64,000 nucleotides of DNA from RGIG4097 sp964637515. GTDB taxonomy: Bacteria; Bacillota; Clostridia; Christensenellales; CAG-917. The notes beneath the pieces were generated by a model, which saw only the letters and a list, made by a program, of their open reading frames with translations, did not search any database and was not told the origin of the DNA. The stretch is from contig CAZWUI010000002.1 of the NCBI GenBank assembly GCA_964637515.1, forward strand, positions 1-64,000. The letters are read 5' to 3'. This document shows, piece after piece, positions 35,174 to 44,369 of the stretch; the stretch's first letter is position 1; each line of letters starts with the position of its first letter. A program made the translations under genes and the position numbers.

Positions 35174-36319
35174 ATGAAAAAAAGTGGTGTTTTGCTTGTG
35201 TTATCAATAATGCTTGTGCTTATTCTTGCGCTCACTTTCGGTGCTTGTAACAATGAAAATAGCGGTGATGACCTTCCTGGAATTACTCTCACCGACGGTA
35301 TGTCCCTTGATGAAATTAAAGCCGCTTTGTCCGACGTGAAGAATTACAGTTTTATATACAACACTAAAGATAAAGTGCGTGGTGGGACTTATTACGTGGC
35401 CGAAAACGGATATGTGATTGATTATTTTGATAATGGAGAAGTTTATTATATTGCTAATTTTATTGCCGATAGCACAACTGCATACTATTTGGTAAGAGAG
35501 TTTAGCGGAGCCGAAGAAATAAACAAAAATTATGAACGTTACAGTGAAGTATATGAAAACTTTGAAGAATCCATAGAATCAATCAGATCGTTTTTAAAAG
35601 AGCATTTAAATGATAGCTTTAATGACGTTGAAGTGGGTGATGCAACGATGACCGTAAAGGACGGCAAACTTGTTTTTGACGGCGAAGATTTTACGAATAC
35701 TTTTTTTGATTTCAATAAAACAAAACTTCCGATTGACGAGTTTTTCCCCGGCTATAAAGATACGGCGGATGAATACGTAGAAGAAGACGTGAGTGTTTTG
35801 TTTGAAGACGGAATGACAGTCAGTGAAGTTAGACAGGTTTTAGCTGTTGCAGATGCGTATATGTGGGCGGAAGTCGAAAGCAATAAAACTGTTGCTTGCT
35901 TTTTCGATGAGAACTTTTGTCTGTACATAGATGAATCAGAAGAATCCGTAGAATATTTAGCAAACTTCTTAGAAGACGGCAAATGGTATTCTCTTTATTA
36001 TGGAATTGGAGTTTCCGACAGTGAGCTAATGACTCGCAGATATACTTGGAGCGCGACGGATGACGAATACCAAGACTTTCTGCAATCGGACAGAGCAAAT
36101 ATGGCTGATACTCTATTGGGCTTCGTCGAGGCAGGGGATGCAACGTTGAACATTAATAACGGTAGCGCTCTGATTACCGTTGCTGCGGATTTCGAAAACA
36201 AAGAATATGCAGGAAAAATGTATGCGATTTCGAGTTATGACAAGAGCGAAATGCCGTTGGGCGAAATATTTGCAGGCTATAAAGATAATGCGGTCGAGCG
36301 TGTAGAAAGCAAAAACTAA
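35174..36319 (+). CDS. Lipoprotein with two tandem homologous repeats (381 aa)
   Basis: A signal sequence of about 24 residues ends in a lipobox-like TFGAC, so Cys25 would be lipidated and the protein held on the outer face of the membrane. The mature part is an internal duplication. Unit 1 (about residues 33-205) opens with TLTDGMSLDEIKAAL and closes with LPIDEFFPGYKDTADEYVEE, and unit 2 (about 206-381) opens with LFEDGMTVSEVRQVL and closes with MPLGEIFAGYKDNAVERVE. No known family is recognised. Codon choice is more AT-rich than in the flanking housekeeping genes. It is a single-gene unit between the pnp terminator and its own terminator. Confidence 0.85.
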   Translation: MKKSGVLLVLSIMLVLILALTFGACNNENSGDDLPGITLTDGMSLDEIKAALSDVKNYSFIYNTKDKVRGGTYYVAENGYVIDYFDNGEVYYIANFIADSTTAYYLVREFSGAEEINKNYERYSEVYENFEESIESIRSFLKEHLNDSFNDVEVGDATMTVKDGKLVFDGEDFTNTFFDFNKTKLPIDEFFPGYKDTADEYVEEDVSVLFEDGMTVSEVRQVLAVADAYMWAEVESNKTVACFFDENFCLYIDESEESVEYLANFLEDGKWYSLYYGIGVSDSELMTRRYTWSATDDEYQDFLQSDRANMADTLLGFVEAGDATLNINNGSALITVAADFENKEYAGKMYAISSYDKSEMPLGEIFAGYKDNAVERVESKN

Positions 36320-36336
36320 AACGTTTTGAAAAGGAT

Positions 36337-36367
36337 AAAAAGGCAACGGATTCCGTTGCCTTTTTTG
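36337..36367. terminator. Bidirectional terminator
   Basis: GGCAACGG / CCGTTGCC with a 3-base loop, flanked by A and T runs, between the convergent lipoprotein and deacetylase genes. Confidence 0.88.
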
Positions 36368-37075
36368 TTAAATCACGGCACTTACTTTTTTCGCGGATAG
36401 GGAGAGCGATTCGAGTGTGTCGAGAATGCGGGGCAGTGCGGATAGGGTTTCGGCGGTGGGGTGCATAAGGATTATGTCGCCGCTTTTGGCGTTTTTCACG
36501 GCACGCTCGTAGATTAGATTTTCATCGTGGTCTCGCCAGTCGATAGTGTCTCTTGTCCACATGACGACTTTGTAGCCGAGAGCGTCCGTCACCTGAAACA
36601 TGTTTTTTCCCATACTGCCCGACGGGGGAGCAAACAAACGACAATTTTCGTAGCCGTCGAAAGACGAGAGATAGGAGTCCACGAGTTTTTCGGTGAGCAA
36701 AATTTCGTCGCGATTTTGGGAAACGGATAGAGTCGCATGGTCGCGGTGCAGGTAACCGTGATTGCCGATTTCCATACCTTCGGAATAGAGTTTGACAAGG
36801 GCGTCGCCATTGCGTTCAACCCACTTGCCACCCACGAAGAAAGTTGCAGAAAAACCACGTTCAGCGAGCAAATTTGCGATTTTAAGTGCGTTTTCGGTGT
36901 TTTCGTAGACGTTGAAGGTGAGTGCGACCGCACCGCCGTTTTCGATGCCTGCGTAGATTGCGCCCGTCGGAGTTGCGCTCTCGTCGGTGGATGCGAAGAC
37001 GGCAATAAATAGGGTTGCGGCAAGCACTGCGATGATTGCTACGTTTGATATTCGGCGCAAGCGTTTTTCGTTCAT
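36368..37075 (-). CDS. YlxY-like polysaccharide deacetylase homologue, catalytic block altered
   Basis: The start is ATG 37075, giving 235 residues with a membrane anchor at about residues 8-27. The NodB-like fold is recognisable (ALTFN, NHGYLHRDH, RLFAPPSGS, TRDTIDWRD, ILMHPT). The first motif, normally TFDDG or FNVDWG and holding the metal-binding aspartate, reads TFNVYENTEN, so hydrolytic activity is doubtful. The gene is divergent from the M16 protease. In Bacillus the corresponding ylxY and mlpA lie between pnp and the same downstream genes, but in one direction. No ribosome site is visible. Confidence 0.85.
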   Translation of the reverse strand: MNEKRLRRISNVAIIAVLAATLFIAVFASTDESATPTGAIYAGIENGGAVALTFNVYENTENALKIANLLAERGFSATFFVGGKWVERNGDALVKLYSEGMEIGNHGYLHRDHATLSVSQNRDEILLTEKLVDSYLSSFDGYENCRLFAPPSGSMGKNMFQVTDALGYKVVMWTRDTIDWRDHDENLIYERAVKNAKSGDIILMHPTAETLSALPRILDTLESLSLSAKKVSAVI

Positions 37076-37090
37076 ATCAAAAATATATGA

Positions 37091-37118
37091 TTGCGATTTT
37101 TGCAATATGTGATACAAT
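37091..37118 (+). promoter_or_regulatory. Promoter giving a leaderless M16 transcript
   Basis: TTGCGA (37091-37096), 16 bases, TACAAT (37113-37118). The start codon is at 37125, six bases after the -10 box, so transcription would begin at or very near the A of ATG. No ribosome site exists. Confidence 0.6.
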
Positions 37119-37124
37119 ATTCTC

Positions 37125-38384
37125 ATGAGTAAATTGATTGAATTTCCTAGTGGACTTAAAGTTGTATTGGCATCAAACACCGCAGTGCGCTCCCTTGCTA
37201 TCGGCGTATTCGTCAAGGCGGGGGCGGAGTATGAAAAACCGTCGGAGTCGGGCATATCCCATTTCATCGAACATATGGTGTTCAAAGGGACGGCAACTCG
37301 TTCCGCTTTCGACATTGCAAACGAAACGGACGGTATAGGTGCGAATATCAACGCCTACACCTCGAAGAGCAATACTTGTTTTTACACGACTTCGCTTGCA
37401 GAACACGGCGAAGAGTGTATTGACGTGTTGTCGGATATGTATTTCAATCCGAAATTCGATGCGGAAGACCTTGAAAACGAGCGTAAAGTCATCTACGAAG
37501 AGATAAACGAAGGGGAGGACGATCCCTGCGACGTCTGCTATGAATCCCTTCTTTCGGCGTACTTCAAGGGACACCCCATAGGGAAACCCATTCTCGGCAC
37601 GAAAAAATCCCTCGCGAAGATGACTCGCGATAATTTGTTCGACTACATGCACCGCAGATACACTCCCGAAAATACCGTTGTGTCTATGGCGGGAAATATC
37701 ACCGAAGAAGAGTGCAGACGACTCATCGAAAAATACTTCGAGAGCAGAATGGAAAAGTCCGCAAAGAAAAAGGATAAGCACGTTGCGCACGAACTCACAT
37801 CCTGTTCAGTCACCAAAAAGAAGAAAATCACCCAGTCGCATATCGCTATCGCATTCCCTTGCTATGAAATCGGGGACGATAGGGGGTATTATGCGGGACT
37901 GTTGTCGTCAATATTCGCATCCGAAATGTCCTCCCGACTCTTCCAAAGCGTGAGAGAAAAACTCGGACTTTGCTATACGATAAGCGGTTCGGCGGCATCG
38001 TACGACAAAAACGGAACCTACGTTATTTACACCGCAACAAGTCCCGAAAACGCAGTGAAAGCAGTGCTGGCGATAAAGAAAGAAATCGAAATTTTGCTCG
38101 CCGACGGAATCACTGACGAAGAGATGAGCAGGGCAAAGGAACAGATGAAAACTTCCCTTGTTCTCGGACAGGAAAGTACGAGCGCAAATATGCGCGTATA
38201 CGGCAGAGTGGCGTGCATGCAAAACAAACTCTACGACATCGACTGCGTGTTGAAAATCATAAGCGGTGCTACGAAAGAAGACTTGCTCGAAACCGCAAAA
38301 TTCATATTTGATTTCTCGAAAGTCGGAGTATCTCACGTGTCGGGCAACGTTGAGCAAGATTTGTTGGCGGTTTTGAAAGCGTAA
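37125..38384 (+). CDS. M16 family zinc peptidase (MlpA/YmxG-like)
   Basis: This 419-residue peptidase has the inverted zinc motif HFIEHMVFKG (HxxEH, near residue 46) and the distal glutamate in the ENERKVIYEEINEGED block. A C-terminal non-catalytic half follows. Homologues (MlpA in Bacillus, PqqL/MPP relatives) cut small peptides, and the physiological substrate here is unknown. The message appears leaderless. A strong terminator follows at 38441. Confidence 0.92.
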   Translation: MSKLIEFPSGLKVVLASNTAVRSLAIGVFVKAGAEYEKPSESGISHFIEHMVFKGTATRSAFDIANETDGIGANINAYTSKSNTCFYTTSLAEHGEECIDVLSDMYFNPKFDAEDLENERKVIYEEINEGEDDPCDVCYESLLSAYFKGHPIGKPILGTKKSLAKMTRDNLFDYMHRRYTPENTVVSMAGNITEEECRRLIEKYFESRMEKSAKKKDKHVAHELTSCSVTKKKKITQSHIAIAFPCYEIGDDRGYYAGLLSSIFASEMSSRLFQSVREKLGLCYTISGSAASYDKNGTYVIYTATSPENAVKAVLAIKKEIEILLADGITDEEMSRAKEQMKTSLVLGQESTSANMRVYGRVACMQNKLYDIDCVLKIISGATKEDLLETAKFIFDFSKVGVSHVSGNVEQDLLAVLKA

Positions 38385-38440
38385 TTCTAACCGCACCGAT
38401 TTTCAAAATCAATATTCTAACCACACTTTTTGAGCAAGAG

Positions 38441-38468
38441 CAGATGAAATATATTTCATCTGTTTTTT
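38441..38468 (+). terminator. Terminator after the M16 peptidase gene
   Basis: CAGATGAAA and TTTCATCTG pair across TATA and are followed by six T. Confidence 0.88.
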
Positions 38469-38487
38469 GTTTTCCTTATTTTAGTGC

Positions 38488-38516
38488 TTGAAATTCCTTA
38501 TTGCGTATGCTATAAT
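38488..38516 (+). promoter_or_regulatory. Sigma-A promoter of ftsK
   Basis: TTGAAA (38488-38493), 17 bases, TATAAT (38511-38516), with the ftsK start at 38559. It probably drives the run of overlapping genes to cinA. Confidence 0.8.
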
Positions 38517-38558
38517 TGTCAATAATAATATATTATATAGGGAAATTGGCTTAAATAA

Positions 38559-41500
38559 ATGCGCAATAACACAAGACAGATCAGAGCAAATTCGGGAAAA
38601 AGAATTGCGCTCGGAGTGCTGATAATCGTAATATCTTTGTTTTGTTTTCTCTGCGACGTCAGGGCGCTCGGTAGCGTCGGACGCGCGGTTTATTCATTTC
38701 TTGTAGGCTTTTTCGGGCTTGCCGATTACGCCTATTCGATAGTCGGCGTCATCGTCGGCATTGCTATCACTTTCAATCTCAGAGTGAGAATGCGCCCGTC
38801 CAAGTTTATGATGTTTTTCGGGCTCTTCATTCTCGGCGTGCTCGCTCTTCAAGTGTACACTTCGTCCGCACATATCGCAAATGCGTCCTACAAGGAATAC
38901 CTTCTTGCCTGCTACGACGGCACAAACACCGCAGGCGGTATGCTTTACGGCTTGCTTGCCTACCTTATGATGAAAGCGATAACTCCGGTCGGCGCACTCG
39001 TCGTAATCGTGGTGGCGTTTTTCACTTTGGCGTTTTTCGCATTCTATCCCTTCATCAAGAAGAACGTTACTTATGAAGTCGTCGATACGGCGGAGCGTGA
39101 GAGAAAACGTGAGGAAAAACGTCTCAAAAAGGCGGAGAAAGAAGAGAATAAAAAGGCCCTTGCTCACGAACGCGAAGTGCAATATCCCGCAACTTCGGAC
39201 GAAGAATTTAATGCGTTTTATCCCAATCGCTCAGGCGGGGTGGAAGATGAGGACCGCATCCCCGACAAGTATTCCACCAAAGGTCTTGCAAGGGATATTC
39301 TTTTCAATCAAAACACCGATGAAAGAAGTATCGAAAGATATCATACGATGAAAAACCCCGAAAACGCACTTTCTCGACCGGGCGCATCGTATAGCAGTGT
39401 AAGACGTGCGCAACTCCGCAGTCAACTCGGCATAAACGGCACGTCTAACGGTATGGAAGGCTACACGGTCGGTAGGTCAGAAGAAACTCCGAAATCCGAA
39501 ACCGCTCCCGAAACGGCTCCCGTCGCACCTGTGGAAAATACGGAAATCCCAAGAATAGATATGGATGAACTCCGTCGCACCAACGGCGGTATGGATAGCG
39601 GTCGCACTTTCACGTCGTTTGAAGCGTTGAAAGCGGATCAACTTCGCAGATTCGGTGAGAGTTACAGGGAAGAAAAAGTCCCCGAAACCAACTCTCAACC
39701 CGCAGAAGAAGAGAAAAAAGAAGTGGTAAAACCCACCAAAATCGTGGCAAAACCCGAAATTCAGGGCAAACCCGAAGATAAAGCAAGCACTATGGCGGGA
39801 TTGCAAGGTTCGGTCAAGCGCGCTATAACCGGGGAACAACTTCCCCCCAAACCCCAAAAGGTCGAAGAACTCGAAGCGGAAGGGTATATGCACCCGACTT
39901 CTCAAACAGAAGCCCCCGCAACCGCCGAAAGAAGACGTGAAGAAACTCCCGTCCGTCCTGCTCAACCCGTCGAGCAGACTGACTATCAAAACGCACGTCA
40001 GGAAGTCGCACGCGAAATTCCTCGTCAAAACATGCAACCCGAAGAGGACGATACGCCGTTTATCCCCGTCGATACGACCGAGGCAAGCAAACCCGATTGG
40101 GCTAGAATACTCGGAAACGCTCCCGCAAAAACTCCCGAAACGCAGAGAGTTATCTCTCCCTCCGAAGGGAAATCCATTGAAAACGAAGGCAAAGTCTATC
40201 AATCGTCTTTCATCGCTCAAAAGGAAATGGAAGCGGTCGCAAAGGCAAGAAAGGAAGCCCCGCCGCTTTCATCCGTCGAAAAATCCCATATCGAAGCGGA
40301 AAGAGCAAGTCAGGCGCAAAGAGTGCGTAAAGTCAGCGTAACTCCGTCCGCAAAAGCCATTGAAAAGAAGATCGAAAAACTCGAAAAAGACGACGGCAAA
40401 GAAAGATTGACTCAAGTCACCATAGACCAATCAATCTATCAAGCGACTCCCAAAAAACCGTACGTTGCACCTCCGCTCAGTCTACTTCTTCCCCCCGATC
40501 CCGACGTGGACCAAAACGAAGACTACGAAGAGAAGAAGAGAGCACTCGTCGATAAACTCGCATTCTTCGACGTTAGTGCGGAAGTTACGAACATTCAAGT
40601 CGGTCCCACGTTCTCGTTGTATACGATGTCCGTCGTGATGCCGAAGGGTAGGACGGTATCTACGCTCACTTCCTACGAGCACGATATTGCTATGGCAATG
40701 GAGCAGGAGAGTGTGCGTATTCTCGCACCTATCCCCGGGAAAAACGCAGTCGGTATCGAAGTGCCTAATAAGCATCGTAAGATGGTGCGTATCAGCGAAT
40801 TGATTCAAGCACCCAAATTCAATCAGGCGAACTCTCCGTCCACTTGCATACTCGGCAAGGACCTTTACGGCAACGATCATATTTGCGATATACGCGACCT
40901 GCCGCATATGCTCGTCGCGGGCGCAACCGGCGCAGGCAAGAGTTGTTGCATAAACTCGATTATCGTCAGTTTGCTTTACAAAGCGTCCCCCGACGAAGTG
41001 CGACTCATTCTCATCGACCCCAAGAGAGTGGAACTCAGTGTGTACGAAGGCATTCCGCATCTTATGCTCGACGAAATCATTTGCGACGTTGACAAGGCTA
41101 TCCGCGCACTCAACTGGGCGATAACCGAAATGCTCCGCCGTATCGAATTTTTCAAGCAGATGGGGTATAGGAATATCGAAGACTACAACGCGGATTGTCA
41201 GACGACGGGCAACGAAAAAATGCCGAGAATAGTCATCATCGTCGATGAACTTGCCGACCTTATGGATAACGGCAAAAAAGCGGTCGAAGACGCAATCAAC
41301 CGTATTGCAAGACTTGCACGCGCGGTTGGCATTCACCTTATTCTTGCAACGCAAAGACCGTCCGTAGACGTCGTCAGCGGTACTATCAAAAACAATCTGC
41401 CTTCTCGTATTGCGTTCAAAGTCACGTCGGGCCCCGACAGTCGTACCATTCTCGATGCGGGCGGTGCGGACAAACTTCTCGGAAACGGCGATATGTTGTT

Positions 41501-41948
41501 CATGACTCCGAAGACGTCATTGCCTACTCGTATGCAGGGTGCGTTCATTTCAAACCCCGAAGTGAAGAAAGTAGTGGACTTCTTGAAAGAGAACAACGAA
41601 TCCTACTTCGATCCTAACGTCAAGGACGCAATATTCAAAGAACAGGAAGAAAAACCCGAAGCAAAAGAGTCTAAACTCGACAGACGTAAACAAAGAGAAG
41701 AATATCCTCCCGAACTTTTCGACGCACTCCGTCTCGGTATGGAAGAGAGCATTTCCGCATCCTATCTCCAACGCAAACTCGGATTGGGTTGGCAAAAAGC
41801 GGCGAGAATCGGGGATATTATGAAAGATTTGGGCGTTCTCGTCCCCGACGAAAAGGATCCCAAAAAGCGTTCAAGAGTCAATATGACCGAAGAAGAATAC
41901 GAACAATTCGTGGCTGAACATAGCAAACACGACGAGGACGACGAATAA
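38559..41948 (+). CDS. ftsK: DNA translocase FtsK/SpoIIIE
   Basis: This 1129-residue septal motor pumps chromosomal DNA during division or sporulation. About four membrane helices lie in residues 15-175. A long low-complexity linker rich in Glu, Pro, Lys and Ala spans about 180-600. The motor has GATGAGKS (Walker A, near residue 790) and IIVDELADLM (Walker B), and a C-terminal gamma winged helix (about 1055-1125, with SASYLQRKLGLGWQKAARI) reads orienting sequences. The linker is longer than in SpoIIIE. One base overlaps rimO. Confidence 0.95.
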   Translation: MRNNTRQIRANSGKRIALGVLIIVISLFCFLCDVRALGSVGRAVYSFLVGFFGLADYAYSIVGVIVGIAITFNLRVRMRPSKFMMFFGLFILGVLALQVYTSSAHIANASYKEYLLACYDGTNTAGGMLYGLLAYLMMKAITPVGALVVIVVAFFTLAFFAFYPFIKKNVTYEVVDTAERERKREEKRLKKAEKEENKKALAHEREVQYPATSDEEFNAFYPNRSGGVEDEDRIPDKYSTKGLARDILFNQNTDERSIERYHTMKNPENALSRPGASYSSVRRAQLRSQLGINGTSNGMEGYTVGRSEETPKSETAPETAPVAPVENTEIPRIDMDELRRTNGGMDSGRTFTSFEALKADQLRRFGESYREEKVPETNSQPAEEEKKEVVKPTKIVAKPEIQGKPEDKASTMAGLQGSVKRAITGEQLPPKPQKVEELEAEGYMHPTSQTEAPATAERRREETPVRPAQPVEQTDYQNARQEVAREIPRQNMQPEEDDTPFIPVDTTEASKPDWARILGNAPAKTPETQRVISPSEGKSIENEGKVYQSSFIAQKEMEAVAKARKEAPPLSSVEKSHIEAERASQAQRVRKVSVTPSAKAIEKKIEKLEKDDGKERLTQVTIDQSIYQATPKKPYVAPPLSLLLPPDPDVDQNEDYEEKKRALVDKLAFFDVSAEVTNIQVGPTFSLYTMSVVMPKGRTVSTLTSYEHDIAMAMEQESVRILAPIPGKNAVGIEVPNKHRKMVRISELIQAPKFNQANSPSTCILGKDLYGNDHICDIRDLPHMLVAGATGAGKSCCINSIIVSLLYKASPDEVRLILIDPKRVELSVYEGIPHLMLDEIICDVDKAIRALNWAITEMLRRIEFFKQMGYRNIEDYNADCQTTGNEKMPRIVIIVDELADLMDNGKKAVEDAINRIARLARAVGIHLILATQRPSVDVVSGTIKNNLPSRIAFKVTSGPDSRTILDAGGADKLLGNGDMLFMTPKTSLPTRMQGAFISNPEVKKVVDFLKENNESYFDPNVKDAIFKEQEEKPEAKESKLDRRKQREEYPPELFDALRLGMEESISASYLQRKLGLGWQKAARIGDIMKDLGVLVPDEKDPKKRSRVNMTEEEYEQFVAEHSKHDEDDE

Positions 41949-43252
41949 TGAAAATCGGAGCGATATCACTTGGCTGTGATAAAAATAGAGTAGACACCGA
42001 AAAAATGCTGTCAAGGCTTGTAGACGGCGGTCACGTTATCGTGGGTAACGAAGAAGATGCGGACGTCATCATCATCAACACTTGCGCATTCACGGACAGT
42101 GCGAAGAGCGAAGGTATCGACGAAATCCTTGACGCTATCGCGGTGAAAGACGAATACAAAAGCAAAAAAATCATCGTTACGGGTTGCCTTGCCGAGCGTT
42201 ATATGAACGACTTGAAAGAGGAATTTCCCGAAGTCGATGCGTTTCTCGGGATTGCAAATTACGACGAAATTTGCGCCACGATAGAGAAAATTTCCGCAGG
42301 GAATAAGGTGTACGGTTGCGCACGCGTTGACGAGTTTTACGACGGTAGAGTGTTGACCACGCCGTACCATTACGCCTATCTCAAAATTGCAGACGGATGC
42401 AACAATCATTGCACCTATTGCGCCATTCCGTCCATACGCGGTAAATACCGTTCGGAGAAGATTGAAGACCTTGTCAGAGAAGCGAAAGCACTCTCCGACG
42501 ACGGAGTGAAAGAACTCATTTTGGTTGCACAAGACGTGACGAGATACGGAGTCGATTTCGATGGAAAATCTCATCTCATCGACCTTGTTAGAGAACTAGT
42601 GAAATTGGATTTCAGTCAGATTAGGCTTCTTTATCTCGAACCCGAAGCGGTGGACGACGAACTCATCGAATACGTGGCGAATGAACCGAAAATCGCAAAG
42701 TATATGGACGTGCCTTTGCAACATATCGACGACGACGTTTTGAAACGTATGGGTAGGCATACGAACGAGAAGTATACGAGAGAACTCATCGCAAAAATCA
42801 AGGCGCACGGAATAACCGTCCGCTCGTCCTTTATATGCGGATTCCCCGGCGAGAGCGAAGAAGCGCACGAAAAACTCAAACATTTCATTGCGGAAGGCAA
42901 TATCGATTACGCAGGATTTTTCGAGTATTCGAGAGAAGAAGGCACTCCCGCCGACAGAATGGACGGACACCTTGACGACGAAATCAAGATTAGACGCGCA
43001 AACGAACTTCGCGAAATCGAAACCGAAGTCATAAACAGGCGCAATCAGTCCTTTGTCGGCAAGAAAATCAAGGTCGTCTACGACGACATAGACTACGACA
43101 AACAACTCTTTGCGGGCAGGGCGGAATTTCAAACTCCCGACATTGACAATACGATATATTTCACTTCTAAGGAAGAGGTCGCAATAGGCGAATATTACAC
43201 CGTTGAAATCACGGGTGTAGACGGCATAGACCTCGTGGGAAAGACGATATGA
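41948..43252 (+). CDS. rimO: Ribosomal protein S12 methylthiotransferase RimO
   Basis: This 434-residue radical SAM enzyme adds a methylthio group to the conserved aspartate of S12. The N-terminal UPF0004 domain has three cysteines (SLGCDKN, NTCAFTDSA, TGCLAERY). The radical SAM site CNNHCTYC lies near residue 152, and a TRAM domain closes the protein. It overlaps ftsK by one base and pgsA by four. Confidence 0.94.
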   Translation: MKIGAISLGCDKNRVDTEKMLSRLVDGGHVIVGNEEDADVIIINTCAFTDSAKSEGIDEILDAIAVKDEYKSKKIIVTGCLAERYMNDLKEEFPEVDAFLGIANYDEICATIEKISAGNKVYGCARVDEFYDGRVLTTPYHYAYLKIADGCNNHCTYCAIPSIRGKYRSEKIEDLVREAKALSDDGVKELILVAQDVTRYGVDFDGKSHLIDLVRELVKLDFSQIRLLYLEPEAVDDELIEYVANEPKIAKYMDVPLQHIDDDVLKRMGRHTNEKYTRELIAKIKAHGITVRSSFICGFPGESEEAHEKLKHFIAEGNIDYAGFFEYSREEGTPADRMDGHLDDEIKIRRANELREIETEVINRRNQSFVGKKIKVVYDDIDYDKQLFAGRAEFQTPDIDNTIYFTSKEEVAIGEYYTVEITGVDGIDLVGKTI

Positions 43253-43866
43253 AAATCACACTTGCAACCAAAATCACGATAGCGAGAATCCTTCTCATAA
43301 TCCCCACCGTCATCATCTACGTAGTGGGCGTATTCTATCAAGCGAATCACGACGTCTATCAGGCGTTGATGATAACCGCATTCGTGCTTTTTGCGGTGCT
43401 TTGTTGCACTGACTTCATCGACGGCGCAATAGCAAGAAAGACGAACACCGTGTCCGACCTCGGCAAATTTCTCGATCCGCTTGCGGACAAAGTCGTTGTC
43501 GTGATAATGCTCTTTCTCGTGGTATATCACGGGGCGGGGCTTGAAATCTTCAAAGGCAATTCCCTTGTTATCGCATTGCTTTCGGGATTGATTCTTTCTC
43601 GCGAATTGATGATAGGCGTTTTTCGCAGTATAGCGGCGAAAAAAGGTACCGTCCTTGCGGCAGACATTTTCGGCAAAATCAAAACGTGGCTCCTTGACGT
43701 CGGCGTGGGTTTCCTGATTATTGCGGGACTTCACGAAGTGGTCGCTTGGCTCGGCACGATTATTTTCTATCTCGGCGGGATTATGACTATCTTCTCGGGA
43801 CTGAATTACATACTCAAAAACAAGCAGGTTTTCGTCGATAAAACCGAAGAAAAAGAGGCGGAATAA
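43249..43866 (+). CDS. pgsA: CDP-diacylglycerol-glycerol-3-phosphate phosphatidyltransferase
   Basis: PgsA makes phosphatidylglycerol phosphate, the first step of acidic phospholipid synthesis. The CDP-alcohol transferase motif (DG, AR, then G and two D) runs from DGAIAR (near residue 65) to GKFLDPLADK. There are five to six hydrophobic helices over 205 residues. It overlaps both neighbours (ATGA with rimO, one base with the next gene). Confidence 0.95.
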   Translation: MKITLATKITIARILLIIPTVIIYVVGVFYQANHDVYQALMITAFVLFAVLCCTDFIDGAIARKTNTVSDLGKFLDPLADKVVVVIMLFLVVYHGAGLEIFKGNSLVIALLSGLILSRELMIGVFRSIAAKKGTVLAADIFGKIKTWLLDVGVGFLIIAGLHEVVAWLGTIIFYLGGIMTIFSGLNYILKNKQVFVDKTEEKEAE

Positions 43867-44369
43867 TGGAATTCGTGTGCGAAAAGAAAACCACTTTTGA
43901 ACTCTTGACCGAAGCGATTGCATACGGTGAAAAACACGGCGTAGTCAGTGCGAAAAAACTGTCGTCGAAACTTCACGTTGCGCAGTCTACGGGGGCAAAA
44001 CTCGTAGCCGCTTTAAGAATCAGAGGTATTCTCGGAGAGAAAACGAAGAAAGGGTATCTTTTCGTTGAAAAGAAAAGTTTTGAAAGTACGAATACCGCCG
44101 TCATAATCGAAAAAATCAAAAATGCGGACGAATATGAAGTCGCAGTTTATCGCGATTTGCTGTTTCCGTCCGTCAAAGTCGCGTTTGAGTGGGGCAACGT
44201 GGGCGTTGCAATGCTCGAAAGAAAACTCGGACTCGACTATAATCGCGCTCAAGAAGTGTTCGATTTGCTCGACGCAGTGGGCGTGATAGGTGAGGAATCC
44301 GCCGTAAACCCCGGCAGAAGAAACCTTGCCATTCCTCACGAAGAATTTGATAAGTTGGTGAGCGAATGA
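43866..44369 (+). CDS. Free-standing tandem winged-helix protein, FtsK-gamma-like
   Basis: This 167-residue protein appears to hold two winged helices. The first (about residues 8-66) has VSAKKLSSKLHVAQSTGAKL and the second (about 108-165) has GVAMLERKLGLDYNRAQEVF followed by LLDAVGVIGEE. Both follow the pattern of the FtsK/SpoIIIE gamma domain that binds KOPS/SRS DNA, but there is no motor or membrane part. It sits six genes-lengths downstream in the ftsK transcript, overlapping pgsA and cinA. A DNA-binding or translocase-modulating role is inferred from the domain only. Confidence 0.75.
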   Translation: MEFVCEKKTTFELLTEAIAYGEKHGVVSAKKLSSKLHVAQSTGAKLVAALRIRGILGEKTKKGYLFVEKKSFESTNTAVIIEKIKNADEYEVAVYRDLLFPSVKVAFEWGNVGVAMLERKLGLDYNRAQEVFDLLDAVGVIGEESAVNPGRRNLAIPHEEFDKLVSE

